Of a DNA stretch of 64,000 bases, positions 16,228-25,635 are shown in pieces. Within the stretch, counting starts at the first letter, position 1. Each line of letters opens with the position of its first letter. Both the position numbers and the translations under genes were made by a program. Where the stretch lies: contig DASSZD010000003.1 in the NCBI GenBank assembly GCA_035702985.1, forward strand, positions 6,486 to 70,485. The letters run 5' to 3'. Origin of the DNA: JAKAXG01 sp035702985. Its GTDB lineage: Bacteria > Actinomycetota > Acidimicrobiia > Acidimicrobiales > Palsa-688. The notes under the pieces are model-generated. The model searched no databases, was not told the origin of the DNA, and saw only the letters and a program-made list of their open reading frames with translations.

Positions 16228-16620
16228 TCAGGGCGCCGGCGGGTAGGTGGTGTCCCGGCGGACGGCGGCGGGGAGAGGGTCCAGGCCCTGCACCTCACCG
16301 GCCAGATCGGCCAGCCGGCCGGGGTTCCCGCTGACCCGGAGACGCCCCTGCATGAGGGCGTTCTGGGTGGACAGCTCGCCTCTGGCCACCGCCACCGCCG
16401 TCGGCCAGTCGCAGGTCAGGCGCAGGTCGGCGGGGGCCGACCGGCCGGGGACCGGCCACACCAGGCGGGACCGGTCTCCGGCCACCTCGACCCGGTAGAC
16501 CACCGTGCCGTCCGGGCCGCCCTCCACGACCTGCTCGAGTACGGCCGTGGCCGCCCCGGCGCCCCCCGGGTCATCCTGCTGGGCCTGGGCGAACCACTCG
16601 GGCGACAGGAACCGGGCCAT
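16228..16620 (-). CDS. SCP2 sterol-transfer-family-like protein
   Basis: 130 residues. The arrangement MARFLSPEWFAQAQ, then VVYRVEVAGDRSRLVW, LRLTCDWPTAVAVARGELSTQNALMQGRLRVSGNPGRL in segments, is the pattern of SCP2-like lipid-binding domains in which a short helix before a GxLxxxxAxMxGxLxxxG stretch is diagnostic. It likely binds a hydrophobic ligand in the cytosol. The ATG shares one base with the stop of the upstream gene (TGATG), so the two are coupled. The ligand is unknown. Confidence 0.7.
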   Translation of the reverse strand: MARFLSPEWFAQAQQDDPGGAGAATAVLEQVVEGGPDGTVVYRVEVAGDRSRLVWPVPGRSAPADLRLTCDWPTAVAVARGELSTQNALMQGRLRVSGNPGRLADLAGEVQGLDPLPAAVRRDTTYPPAP

Positions 16621-17294
16621 CAGCTCTGCCACCGCTTGGGCAGCATGAGTTGCTCCAGGCGGGCCTGGGCGGCCAGTTCCCGGTCCGCCCACCGGTCCAG
16701 GGCGGCGTTGAACCGCCGGCGCAGCGTCACCCGGGGTGCGCCGGCCGGGATCTCGAGCTCGGGCAGGCTGTCCCACCCGTCCTGGTCCCCGAGCTCGGGC
16801 AGGTTGTCCCACCCGGCCGGGTCCCCGAGCTCCACCCCCGGGTCCGGCCCGGTCGGGTCGTCCATCTCCGCCACCGGCCCCCGTCCGGTCGGGTCGTCCA
16901 TCTCCGCCACCGGCCCCGGCCCGGGCCGGTCCTCGAGCTCGGGGACGGGGTCCCATCCGGCCGGGGCCTCCGGGGCCGGGGCCGGGACCGCCGGGGCCGG
17001 GGCCGGGACCGCCGGGTCGGAGCGGTGCCGGATCCGGGCGGCCCGGGCGTCGAGGCGCAGGACGGCGCTGGCCGCCAGGCGCAGCGGTCCCCGCCTGGAG
17101 GTGGCCATCTCCTCGAGCCTCTCATCGGGGTCGGACTCGAACACCGGCGTGGCGAACCACTGGTCGAATCCCACCTGGCCCAGGGACGGCTCGGGCTCCG
17201 CCGGGCGGTCGCGGCCGGCCCGGCCGGACCGGGCCGGGGTGGACGCCCGGGGGGCTGGGGACGGTCGTCGCCGGCTGCGTTGGTGTTCTGTCAT
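16620..17294 (-). CDS. Acidic repeat-containing hypothetical protein
   Basis: 224 residues. A basic, Ser/Pro-rich N-terminus precedes SLGQVGFDQWFATPVFESDPDERLEEM and a helix. A low-complexity acidic middle follows, with units PVAEMDDPTG and GWDxLPEL, the first matching a 36-bp DNA repeat near 16852-16918. A basic C-terminal helix (RRRFNAALDRWADRELAAQARLEQL in segments) closes the protein. There is no membrane segment or known domain. It is coupled to the SCP2-like gene by TGATG and probably works with it, but the role is unknown. Confidence 0.55.
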   Translation of the reverse strand: MTEHQRSRRRPSPAPRASTPARSGRAGRDRPAEPEPSLGQVGFDQWFATPVFESDPDERLEEMATSRRGPLRLAASAVLRLDARAARIRHRSDPAVPAPAPAVPAPAPEAPAGWDPVPELEDRPGPGPVAEMDDPTGRGPVAEMDDPTGPDPGVELGDPAGWDNLPELGDQDGWDSLPELEIPAGAPRVTLRRRFNAALDRWADRELAAQARLEQLMLPKRWQS

Positions 17295-17419
17295 GGCGTC
17301 ACCATTCTGGATCTGGGCGGGGAGGGCCACCCTGGTGGATTCCCCGGTTCCCTGCCTTGGAGGATTCGCAGCCGAACCGGTCAAACCCTTCTCTACCCGG
17401 TGAGGCCGGCGCCGGTCGG

Positions 17420-19567
17420 TCACGCCACGACCGTGCTGGGGTAGCGGTTGGTCCGGTGCCCGCCCGGCCACCACAGCCGGAGCTCCACCTCCATCTCCCC
17501 GGCCGGGCAGTCCTCGGGGACGGTCATCTCCAGCCGGCCCACCCGGGCACAGCTGTCGGCCTCCACCCGGCCCGAGAACCGCCACGACCGGCTCCCTCCC
17601 GGCCAGCGCACGTAGGCCTCGGCCCGGCAGTCCCGCAAGGGGACCCTCAGGTCGCTCACCACGTGCACGTCCAGGCCCAGGCGGTCACCGGGCCGGTACA
17701 TCTCCTCGGGGCGCTCGGCGGTGATGATCACCGGGGCGCACGCCTCGGTCACCGCCTGCAGGGCCGCCTTGGGACGGCGCTCGTGGTCGAGCACCGCCCA
17801 GCTCACCGCCGGCTGGGCGTCGGCCAGCATGAAGAAGCAGAACCCTCCGGTCGGGCGGTACTTGAGCCGGCGCAGGGTCTCGATGTGGTGGCGCAGCACC
17901 GTCGCCTGGTAGTCCTGGGTGGCCTGCCGCCAGGAGTCGAAGGTGGGGTGGTCCCCGGGCGGCACCCGGGCCTCGAAGATCCGCCGTTGCAGGCAGTGGT
18001 GGGCCTCCAGCCGGTCCCAGTCCAGGTCGGGCCACGCCCCGGGATCCATGAAATCGGCGGCGTCGGGCACCGCCTGGGCCCCGAACTCGCTCACGAAGCG
18101 GGCCAGCACCGGCAGGCGGGCCAGGATGCGGGGGAACTCCCGCTCGGCTCCGTGGTACCAGCCGTAGTACAGGTGGCTGTCGGTGCCCCACGCCGGGTGG
18201 GGCACCACCCCCGAATGGGCCACCACCGACCGGGACCCGTCGGCCCGTTCCAGGGTCCGGCGTATGGACCGGTCCAGGGCGGTCTTGTTCCAGGTGGGCA
18301 GGGCCTGGCCGGCGACCATCCGGGCCACCGTGGACGCAGCCAGGGCCTGGCCGGGCGGGACGTCCACCGCCATCGGCTCGTTGTGGCCGCACCACAGGGC
18401 GATCGACGGGTGGTGGCCCAGGAGGTCGACCGCCTGGCGGGCCTGCTGCACGGCCTGGCGGCGGACCTGCCCGTAGCCCCACTGGAGCGGGAGGTCCTGC
18501 CAGATCAGGAGGCCCAGCCGGTCGGCGGCCTCGTACAGCTCGGGCCGGCCGATGTGGGCGTGCACCCTCAGCAGGTCCAGCCCGGCCCCGGCGGCCAGTT
18601 CGACGTCGCGGGCCACCTCGGCGGGGGAGGCGTCGGCCAGGGCCCGGCGGGTCGGCCCGTAGTTGGCCCCCTTGAGGAACAGGCGCTCGCCGTTGACGGT
18701 GGCGGTGAAATTCCGGACCTTCACCTGGCGCAGCCCGGTGACCACCTCCCGTCGGTCGCTGGTGACCGGACCGGCGTCGCCGTCCACCCCGACCTCAACG
18801 GTCAGCCCGTACAGCGGCTGGGGACCCAGGGCCCGGGGCCACCACAGCTCCGGCCGCTCCACCGCCACCCGCCAGCGCACCACGTTGACCCCCGCCGCCA
18901 GGGCCCGCTCCTGGTGGTGGTCCACGGCAGGCGGGCCGGTCGGGTCGGCCGCCGGGGCGATGGTGGTCCGCAGCCGGGCGGCGAGAGGGTCCCGGGTGTC
19001 CAGGGTGGCTTCCAGGTCCAGCACCGCCCGCTCGGCGTTGGCCTCCCGGCACAGCACCTTCAGCGCCGCCAGGCGCACCGGCCCGGTGCGCTCGGTGCGC
19101 ACCCCGGCCCAGATCCCGCCCGGGTTCCAGGCCGGATCGATGCAGTCCCAGTGCTGGAACACCCCGGTCAGGTTGCGCTTGGCCGTCAGGTCCCCGGGCC
19201 GGTTGCAGCTGACCTCCACGGCCAGCACATGGTCCGGGCGGTGGCGCAGGGCGTCGGTCACCTCGAACTGGTGGGGGGCGAAGTACCCCTCGGTGTCGCC
19301 CAGGTACCCGCCGTCGAGCCAGACGTCGCCCTGGTAGAACATCCCGTCGAACACCAGGAACACCCGGTCGGCCGGGCCCGGGGCGGGCGACTCGAAGCGG
19401 CGCCGGTACACGACCGGGCCGTCGCTGGCGGCGAAGGCGGGGTGGCTGCGCCAGTGCCCGGGCACATCGAGCGTGACCCAGGCCGTGTCGTCGAGGTCCG
19501 GCTCGGCCATGACCCGCCGGAGCTCCTCGGTCGACTCGGCCGCCCGCCACGGGCCACCCAGATCCAT
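17420..19567 (-). CDS. Glycoside hydrolase family 2-type enzyme
   Basis: 715 residues. The order is an N-terminal sugar-binding jelly roll (to about 165; VYRRRF, DGMFYQGDVWLDG), an immunoglobulin-like domain, then a TIM barrel and C-terminal beta domain. LWCGHNEP carries the acid/base Glu in the Asn-Glu pair, and RFVSEFGAQA the nucleophile Glu. The split is closest to beta-mannosidase-like members, but beta-galactosidase or glucuronidase activity is possible. There is no signal peptide, so it is cytosolic. TAGCTT (minus strand, 19580-19575) ends 7 bases before the ATG. No sugar transporter is nearby. Confidence 0.82.
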   Translation of the reverse strand: MDLGGPWRAAESTEELRRVMAEPDLDDTAWVTLDVPGHWRSHPAFAASDGPVVYRRRFESPAPGPADRVFLVFDGMFYQGDVWLDGGYLGDTEGYFAPHQFEVTDALRHRPDHVLAVEVSCNRPGDLTAKRNLTGVFQHWDCIDPAWNPGGIWAGVRTERTGPVRLAALKVLCREANAERAVLDLEATLDTRDPLAARLRTTIAPAADPTGPPAVDHHQERALAAGVNVVRWRVAVERPELWWPRALGPQPLYGLTVEVGVDGDAGPVTSDRREVVTGLRQVKVRNFTATVNGERLFLKGANYGPTRRALADASPAEVARDVELAAGAGLDLLRVHAHIGRPELYEAADRLGLLIWQDLPLQWGYGQVRRQAVQQARQAVDLLGHHPSIALWCGHNEPMAVDVPPGQALAASTVARMVAGQALPTWNKTALDRSIRRTLERADGSRSVVAHSGVVPHPAWGTDSHLYYGWYHGAEREFPRILARLPVLARFVSEFGAQAVPDAADFMDPGAWPDLDWDRLEAHHCLQRRIFEARVPPGDHPTFDSWRQATQDYQATVLRHHIETLRRLKYRPTGGFCFFMLADAQPAVSWAVLDHERRPKAALQAVTEACAPVIITAERPEEMYRPGDRLGLDVHVVSDLRVPLRDCRAEAYVRWPGGSRSWRFSGRVEADSCARVGRLEMTVPEDCPAGEMEVELRLWWPGGHRTNRYPSTVVA

Positions 19568-19616
19568 CCGGGCGAAGCTAGTCGCCCCCGGCCGCCGGTG
19601 CCGGCGGCCGCCGCCC

Positions 19617-21089
19617 CTACGGGATGGTCGGCGTGGTCAGAGGCTGAGTGAGCGTGCCTGTAACAGCGGAGGTGGCTCCGCTGAGCGTCGAGGTCAGGCC
19701 CCCCGTCGTGGTGGACGTCGTGCTGGTGGTGGACGGGGCGGTGGTCGGCGGGGTGGTCACGGTCGGAGTGGGAACGGTGACGGTGGCGGCCGAACCCGAC
19801 CCGGACGGCAGCAGGTTGACGTTCAACGACGACCCGCTGGAGGTGACCGTGGCCACCGGGGCCAGAGCCACGACGGTCTGGGTGGTGGTCGGCGGGGTGG
19901 AGCCGCCGTTGCCGCCACCCGGCGGCGGGGTGGTCCCCCCACCGGACGGGGGTGGGGTGGTGCCGCCGGACCCCGGCGCCGACCCACCCTGGGAGCCGCC
20001 CGGGGCGGTGGTGCTACCACCCGGAGCCGATGCCGTCCCCGAGCCGGCCGAGCCGGCCGAGCCGCCCGAGCCGGTGCCCACCCCGGTGGTGTAAGCGCTG
20101 GTCCCGGACGAGCCGCCCAGGTAGCCGCCGGCGCCCAGCCCGGAGACGCCCAGCAGCTGACCGGGGGAGTAGCCCGCCGGCGCCGCCAGCGCGCCCTGTC
20201 CTGCGCCGTTGCCGCCGGTGGTGGAGCACGCCACCCCCATGCAGGTCTGCACCGGCACCGCACCCGACAGGCCCCCGGTGCCGGCCGCCCCCAGCTGCGA
20301 GCGCACCGGCGAGCCCTGGGGCACCACCCCCAGGCCGATGAGCCCCAGGCCCACCAGGGCCCCGACGGCCACCGACATGGGACGCACGGCCCGGTCCTCG
20401 ATCCAGGCCACGACGGGGGCCACCACCGGCCCCCGCTCGCCGCCGGCCTCGGCCCAGCGGGCCTCGGTGGCGCCGGCCAGGTTGGTGGGGAAGGGCAGCG
20501 TCACCGCCCGCAGCACCTCGCCGGGATGCTCGGGTGCCTCCTGGTGGGCCTGGGCGAAACGGCCGGCCAGGCCCCGCCGGCCCCGCACGAGCAGCTGGCT
20601 GGCCACCGCGGCCGAGACGCCCAGGATGGGGGCGACCCGCTCCACGTCCATGCCCTCCACGTCGCTCAGCCACACCGCCCCCCGCCACCGTTCGGGCAGG
20701 CTGCGGAAGGCGGCGTCGGCCAGGGCCAGGTCCGGGTCGGACAGCTGGCGGCGGGCGGCGGGGGCCGGGGTGCTGCGGTCGTAGGACTGGGTGACGGCGG
20801 CCTTGTACACCGCGGCCAGCACCTCCGCCCGGAACGTGGCCGCCGATCCGCCGGCCCGGCGCCGGGACCGGTGCGAGCGCAGGGCCTCCACGAAGCCGTC
20901 CCGGAAGGCGGCGGCGGCGGTGGGGCGGTCCGGGGCCACCGCCTGGGCCAGGCGCCAGGCCGGCTCGCGGTGGCGCTGGAACAGCTCGTTGAACGCGCCG
21001 GAGTCACCCCGGGCGGCGGCCCGGACCAGCTGGCCCTCGGCGTCGAGCGGTGCAGGCGATGCGGAGGCCGGGAGGGCGGCGGTGGTCAT
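19617..21089 (-). CDS. ECF sigma-like protein fused to a membrane segment and external low-complexity tail
   Basis: 490 residues. Residues about 20-100 resemble sigma region 2 (AFNELFQRHREPAWRLA), and 125-180 resemble region 4 (SLPERWRGAVWLSDVEG, VAPILGVSAAVASQLLVRGRRGL). A single hydrophobic segment lies at 239-257, after Arg/Trp-rich sequence. The remaining 230 residues are Gly/Ser/Thr/Pro-rich with one Cys pair (CMGVAC) and would lie outside the cell. GGAGAGG precedes the ATG by 7 bases. It may be a membrane-tethered sigma factor released by proteolysis, or a protein that has dropped sigma function. No separate anti-sigma gene is adjacent. Confidence 0.75.
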   Translation of the reverse strand: MTTAALPASASPAPLDAEGQLVRAAARGDSGAFNELFQRHREPAWRLAQAVAPDRPTAAAAFRDGFVEALRSHRSRRRAGGSAATFRAEVLAAVYKAAVTQSYDRSTPAPAARRQLSDPDLALADAAFRSLPERWRGAVWLSDVEGMDVERVAPILGVSAAVASQLLVRGRRGLAGRFAQAHQEAPEHPGEVLRAVTLPFPTNLAGATEARWAEAGGERGPVVAPVVAWIEDRAVRPMSVAVGALVGLGLIGLGVVPQGSPVRSQLGAAGTGGLSGAVPVQTCMGVACSTTGGNGAGQGALAAPAGYSPGQLLGVSGLGAGGYLGGSSGTSAYTTGVGTGSGGSAGSAGSGTASAPGGSTTAPGGSQGGSAPGSGGTTPPPSGGGTTPPPGGGNGGSTPPTTTQTVVALAPVATVTSSGSSLNVNLLPSGSGSAATVTVPTPTVTTPPTTAPSTTSTTSTTTGGLTSTLSGATSAVTGTLTQPLTTPTIP

Positions 21090-21316
21090 TTCAGCCTCTC
21101 CAGAGATGCGAGAAGTAGGAGACGGGATGCGGAGCGGTCCAACGGGCCAGATCCTCCAAACTGACTTCTACCGGAGACGGCCGGATCCTTCTGCCCGACC
21201 CCCCACTTTTTTCCGGAACTGCTTCGCGACATACCCATTTTGGCGCGTTCCGAGCGGCCCGGACGGCGGGTCGGGCCCGTCCTACTTGCATCCGAGTCGG
21301 GGGTAGCGTGGCCCGC

Positions 21317-22726
21317 ATGACTTCCCGTCCGGCCACGCTTGGGCAGCTGAGAGAGAGCGGCTGGCAGTCCGTTCCGGTCAAGGAGGAGGTCCGCCGCAAC
21401 GCCATCCGGCGCATAGCCGCCGGCCAGCCGCTGGTGGACGGGGTGCTCGGCTACGAGGACACCGTGCTGCCGCAGCTCGAGAACGCCCTGCTGGCCGGCC
21501 ACGACGTCATATTCCTGGGGGAGCGGGGCCAGGCCAAGACCCGGATCATCCGCAGCCTCACCGGGCTCCTGGACGAGTGGATCCCCATCGTCGCCGGGTC
21601 GGAGATCCTCGACGACCCCTACCACCCGGTCTCCCGGTACGCCCGGGACCTGATCGAGCACCACGGCGACGACACCCCGATCAGCTGGGTGCACCGCGAC
21701 GAGCGCTTCGGTGAGAAGCTGGCCACCCCCGACACCTCCATCGCCGACCTCATCGGCGAGGTGGACCCCATCAAGGTGGCCGAGGGCCGCTACCTCTCCG
21801 ACGAGCTGACCCTCCACTACGGGCTGGTCCCCCGCACCAACCGGGGCATCTTCGCCATCAACGAGCTGCCCGACCTGGCCGAGCGCATCCAGGTGGGCCT
21901 GCTCAACGTGCTGGAGGAGCGCGACGTGCAGGTGCGCGGCTACAAGATCCGCCTGCCCCTGGACGTGATGCTGGTGGCCTCCGCCAACCCGGAGGACTAC
22001 ACCAACCGGGGCCGGATCATCACCCCCCTCAAGGACCGCTTCGGCGCCCAGATCCGCACCCACTACCCGCTCGACGTGGCCACCGAGATATCGGTGATGG
22101 ACCAGGAGGCGTCGCTGGTGCGGCCCGAGGGGGTGCGGGTCGAGGTCCCGCCGTACATGGCCCAGATCGTGGCCACCCTGTCCCACCTGGCCCGCCAGAG
22201 TCCCCACATCAACCAGCGGTCCGGGGTGTCGGTCCGCCTGAGCGTGGCCAACTACGAGACCATGGTGGCCAGCGCGGTGCGGCGGGCCCTGCGCCTGGGC
22301 GAGTCCGAGGCGGTGCCCCGCATCACCGATCTCGATGCGCTGGCCTCGTCCACCGCCGGCAAGGTGGAGGTGGAGACCATCGACGAGGGCCGCGACGGCC
22401 ACGTCGTCGAGCGGCTGGTGCAGCAGGCGGTGGTGACGGTGTTCAAGGCCACCGTTCCGGGCGACCGGCTGCGGGCCGCCTCCGCCGAGTTCGACAGCGG
22501 CGAGGTGATCCACGCCGGGGACGACGTGGCCTCGGGCGGGCTGGTGGACAGCCTCAGGTCCTTCCCCGGGCTGCGGGAGCTGGTGACCTCCCTGCCCGGC
22601 CAGTCCGGCAGCGAGTCCCCGGCCGCGGTGGCCTCCGCCACCGAGTTCGTGCTCGAGGGCCTGCATCTGAGCAAGCGGCTCAACAAGGACGCGTCCGGTA
22701 GCCGGGCCACCTACCGGGCCCGTTAG
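21317..22726 (+). CDS. MoxR/Mg-chelatase-I-like AAA ATPase
   Basis: 469 residues. A P-loop variant (FLGERGQAKTRIIRSL), Walker B-like GIFAINELPDL, and sensor and arginine regions (ASANPEDYTNRGRIITPLKDRFG in segments) mark an AAA+ of the MoxR/ChlI class. It most resembles the mycobacterial Rv0958 type. The partner is the VWA protein encoded next; such pairs act in metal insertion or protein-complex remodelling, with unknown target here. TAGCGT (21304-21309) ends 7 bases before the ATG, so this start is preferred to the GTG at 21308 that overlaps the box. Confidence 0.85.
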   Translation: MTSRPATLGQLRESGWQSVPVKEEVRRNAIRRIAAGQPLVDGVLGYEDTVLPQLENALLAGHDVIFLGERGQAKTRIIRSLTGLLDEWIPIVAGSEILDDPYHPVSRYARDLIEHHGDDTPISWVHRDERFGEKLATPDTSIADLIGEVDPIKVAEGRYLSDELTLHYGLVPRTNRGIFAINELPDLAERIQVGLLNVLEERDVQVRGYKIRLPLDVMLVASANPEDYTNRGRIITPLKDRFGAQIRTHYPLDVATEISVMDQEASLVRPEGVRVEVPPYMAQIVATLSHLARQSPHINQRSGVSVRLSVANYETMVASAVRRALRLGESEAVPRITDLDALASSTAGKVEVETIDEGRDGHVVERLVQQAVVTVFKATVPGDRLRAASAEFDSGEVIHAGDDVASGGLVDSLRSFPGLRELVTSLPGQSGSESPAAVASATEFVLEGLHLSKRLNKDASGSRATYRAR

Positions 22727-22808
22727 CCGGCCGGCCGGGTGACCGGCCCCGGGGCCGGAGGGCCGGTCCCGGCGCCATAGCGGCCGGCGGCGCCGTAGCG
22801 TGTAGGCG

Positions 22809-24812
22809 ATGGCCCACTTCCGCTACTCCCGTTGGGACGGCACCCAGGTCGGGTTCGACTTCGATGCCGACGACGTGTTCGCGGAGCTGACCGACGAGCT
22901 GCTGTTCCACGGAGATCTCAACCAGGCGCTGCAGCGGCTGCTCCAGCGCGGTTTCACCGACCGCAACGGCGAGCGGATCGCCGGCATGCGGGAGATGCTC
23001 GAACGGCTGCGGGAGCGCCGCCGGGAGATGCTCCAGCGCCACGACCTGGGCGGCCCCTACGAGGACATCGCCGAGCGCCTGCGCCAGATCCTGGACCAGG
23101 AGCGGGCCGGCATCGACGAGCTGGTCGACGAGGCCCGCCGCTCCGGGGACCAGCGGCGGGCCGAGATCACCGACGACGTGGCCACCGAGCGGCGGATGGC
23201 CCTGGACCTGCTGCCCCCCGACCTGGCCGGGCAGGTGCAGTCCCTGCAGGAGTACGACTGGACCAGCAGCGAGGCCCGCCAGGCGTTCGACGAGCTGCTG
23301 GACGAGATGCGCTCGCAGCTCATGCAGAGCTACTTCAACCAGATGTCCTCGGCCATGTCCGACATGTCACCGGAGTCGATGCAGCGGACGAAGGACATGT
23401 TCAACGAGCTCAACCGGATGCTCGAGACCCGGGCTGCCGGGGGGGACACCGAGCGCATGTTCGCCGAGTTCATGGACCGCTTCGGCGACATGTTCCCCGG
23501 GAACCCCCAGAGCCTGGACGAGCTGCTCGAGCAGATGGCCCGCCAGATGGCCGCCATGCAGCAGCTGCTCAACTCCATGACCCCCGAGCAGCGGGCCCAG
23601 CTGCAGCAGCTGGCCGACTCGCTGCTGGAGGACATGGACCTCAGGTGGCAGGTCGAGCGCCTCGGCGGCAACCTGCGCCAGGCGTTCCCCCAGGCCGGCT
23701 GGGACCGCCGGTACGACTTCAGCGGGACCGACCCCCTGGGCTTCGCCGAGGCGGCGTCGGTGATGAACCAGCTGGGCGACCTGGACCGCCTGGAGCAGAT
23801 GATGTCGACCGCCTCGAACCCGGGGGCGCTGGCCGAGGTGGACGTGGACCGGGCCGGGGAGCTGCTGGGCGAGGACGCCGCCCGCTCCCTGGAGCAGCTG
23901 GCCAAGATGGCCCGCCAGCTGACCGAGGCCGGGCTGATGGACCAGCGGGAGGGCCGGCTGGAGCTGACCCCCCGGGGCCTGCGCAAGATCGGCCAGAACG
24001 CCCTGTCGGACCTGTTCTCCCGGCTCATCAAGGACCGCATGGGCCGCCACGTCGCCGACCGGGTGGGCATCGGCCACGAGCGCAACTTCGAGACCAAACC
24101 CTACGAGTGGGGCGACCCGTTCAACCTGTCCATAGAGCGCACCGTCCGCAACGCGGTGGGCCGGGCCGGCGCCGGCACCCCGGTGCGGCTGTCCCCCGAC
24201 GACTTCGAGGTGGAGCGCACCGAGTCGCTCACCTCCACCGCCACCGTCCTGGCCATCGACCTGTCCCTGTCGATGCCCATGCGGGGCAACTTCCTGGCCG
24301 CCAAGAAGGTGGCGATGGCCCTCCACGCCCTGATCACCACCCAGTTCCCCCGGGACTACCTGGGGTTGGTGGGCTTCGGGGAGCTGGCCCGGGAGCTCAA
24401 GCCGCAGCAGCTCCCCGAGGTCTCCTGGGACTACACCTACGGCACCAACATGCAGCACGCCCTGCTCCTGGCCCGCCGGATGCTGGCCCGCCAGACCGGC
24501 ACCAAGCAGGTGATCATGATCACCGACGGCGAGCCCACCGCCCACATCCTGCCCGGGGGTGAACCGTTCTTCAGCTACCCGCCGGCCCCCGAGACGGTGA
24601 AGGTGACCCTGGACGAGGTCGTCAGGGCCACCCGGGAGGGCATCCGGATCAACACGTTCATGCTGGACGCCACCGGGTACCTGCGCAGCTTCGTGGAGAG
24701 GATCACCCAGCTCAACCGGGGCCGGGCCTTCTACACCACCCCCGAGACGCTGGGCGACTACGTTCTCGTCGACTTCCTGGAGCAGAAGAGGAGCCGGCGC
24801 AGGCCGGCGTGA
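22809..24812 (+). CDS. VWA-domain protein, partner of the MoxR-like ATPase
   Basis: 667 residues. A long helical region, rich in Met, Gln and Glu (about residues 30-440), precedes a C-terminal von Willebrand A domain. Its MIDAS motif is DLSLSM, with the further metal-site residues in TYGTNMQHALL and MITDGEPTAH. It is similar in layout to mycobacterial Rv0959. It likely binds the client and recruits the upstream ATPase, as CoxE- and ChlD-like proteins do. TAGCGT (22796-22801) ends 7 bases before the ATG, so it has its own promoter even though the gap to the ATPase gene is only 82 bp. Confidence 0.85.
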   Translation: MAHFRYSRWDGTQVGFDFDADDVFAELTDELLFHGDLNQALQRLLQRGFTDRNGERIAGMREMLERLRERRREMLQRHDLGGPYEDIAERLRQILDQERAGIDELVDEARRSGDQRRAEITDDVATERRMALDLLPPDLAGQVQSLQEYDWTSSEARQAFDELLDEMRSQLMQSYFNQMSSAMSDMSPESMQRTKDMFNELNRMLETRAAGGDTERMFAEFMDRFGDMFPGNPQSLDELLEQMARQMAAMQQLLNSMTPEQRAQLQQLADSLLEDMDLRWQVERLGGNLRQAFPQAGWDRRYDFSGTDPLGFAEAASVMNQLGDLDRLEQMMSTASNPGALAEVDVDRAGELLGEDAARSLEQLAKMARQLTEAGLMDQREGRLELTPRGLRKIGQNALSDLFSRLIKDRMGRHVADRVGIGHERNFETKPYEWGDPFNLSIERTVRNAVGRAGAGTPVRLSPDDFEVERTESLTSTATVLAIDLSLSMPMRGNFLAAKKVAMALHALITTQFPRDYLGLVGFGELARELKPQQLPEVSWDYTYGTNMQHALLLARRMLARQTGTKQVIMITDGEPTAHILPGGEPFFSYPPAPETVKVTLDEVVRATREGIRINTFMLDATGYLRSFVERITQLNRGRAFYTTPETLGDYVLVDFLEQKRSRRRPA

Positions 24813-24906
24813 GCGGTTGGGAAGCGCTGGAACCCGAGACGGCCCGACCCGGGCCCTGAGGAAGGATCGGATTGGTGGTTGACCCGGTGGTCGGAGGTGG
24901 CCCGTC

Positions 24907-25635
24907 TTGCACGTGATAGTGGTGGGCTGCGGTCGGGTGGGCAGCGAGTTGGCGGCCCGCCTGCAGCGTGAGGGTCACACCCTGGCGGTGATCGACAAGA
25001 ACGAGACGGCCTTCCGGCGCCTCCCCGAACCCTGGGACGGCCAGACGGTGGTGGGGTTCGGCTTCGACCGCGACGACCTCAGGCGGGCCGGGGTCGAGCG
25101 GGCCGGGGCGGTGGCGGCGGTGACCAGCGGGGACAACACCAACATCCTCACCGCCCGTATCGCCCGGGAGACGTTCGAGGTGGGCCACGTGGTGGCCCGC
25201 ATCTACGATCCCCGCCGGGCGGTCATCTACCAGCGGCTGGGGATAGCCACGGTGGCCACGGTCAGCTGGACCGTCGACCAGGTCGCCCGGAGGCTGATCC
25301 CCGACGAGGTCTCCTCGTCGTGGACCGACCCCACCGGGGAGATCAACCTGGTCGAGTACCCGCTGCCGGAGTCGCTGTGCGGGCGACCCCTGTCGGAGCT
25401 GGCCGAAGCGGACCGCTACCGCCCGGTGATGGTCACCCGGGGCGGACGGGCCCGCCTGGCCGGCCCGGGGATGGTGGGCCAGGAGGGGGACATCGTGCAC
25501 TTCGCGGTGCACACCGAGGCCCTGGAGGCGGTCAACGCCCGGTTGGTGAAGACCGCCGGCCGGGGGCCCGGCGTCGGTGGGGCGGCCGGGGTGGGGTCCG
25601 GCGGCGACGGGCGCATGGCGGAGCGACCGCGATGA
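24907..25635 (+). CDS. trkA: TrkA-type potassium uptake regulator (first of pair)
   Basis: 242 residues. An N-terminal RCK/Rossmann domain (VIVVGCGRVGSELAARL; acidic D in VIDKNE) is followed by a TrkA-C domain. It gates K+ channels or Trk/Ktr transporters by binding NAD(H) or nucleotides on the inner face of the membrane. The TTG start at 24907 has GGAGG 9 bases upstream. The stop overlaps the second trkA (ATGA), as in the ceoB-ceoC pair of other actinobacteria. No transporter subunit is next to it in the window. The C-terminal Gly-rich tail is unusual but short. Confidence 0.9.
   Translation: MHVIVVGCGRVGSELAARLQREGHTLAVIDKNETAFRRLPEPWDGQTVVGFGFDRDDLRRAGVERAGAVAAVTSGDNTNILTARIARETFEVGHVVARIYDPRRAVIYQRLGIATVATVSWTVDQVARRLIPDEVSSSWTDPTGEINLVEYPLPESLCGRPLSELAEADRYRPVMVTRGGRARLAGPGMVGQEGDIVHFAVHTEALEAVNARLVKTAGRGPGVGGAAGVGSGGDGRMAERPR

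Noticed and set aside
17420..19651. 971-codon open frame antisense to the GH2 gene
   Set aside because: The GH2 enzyme on the minus strand has intact catalytic motifs; the antisense frame has none.
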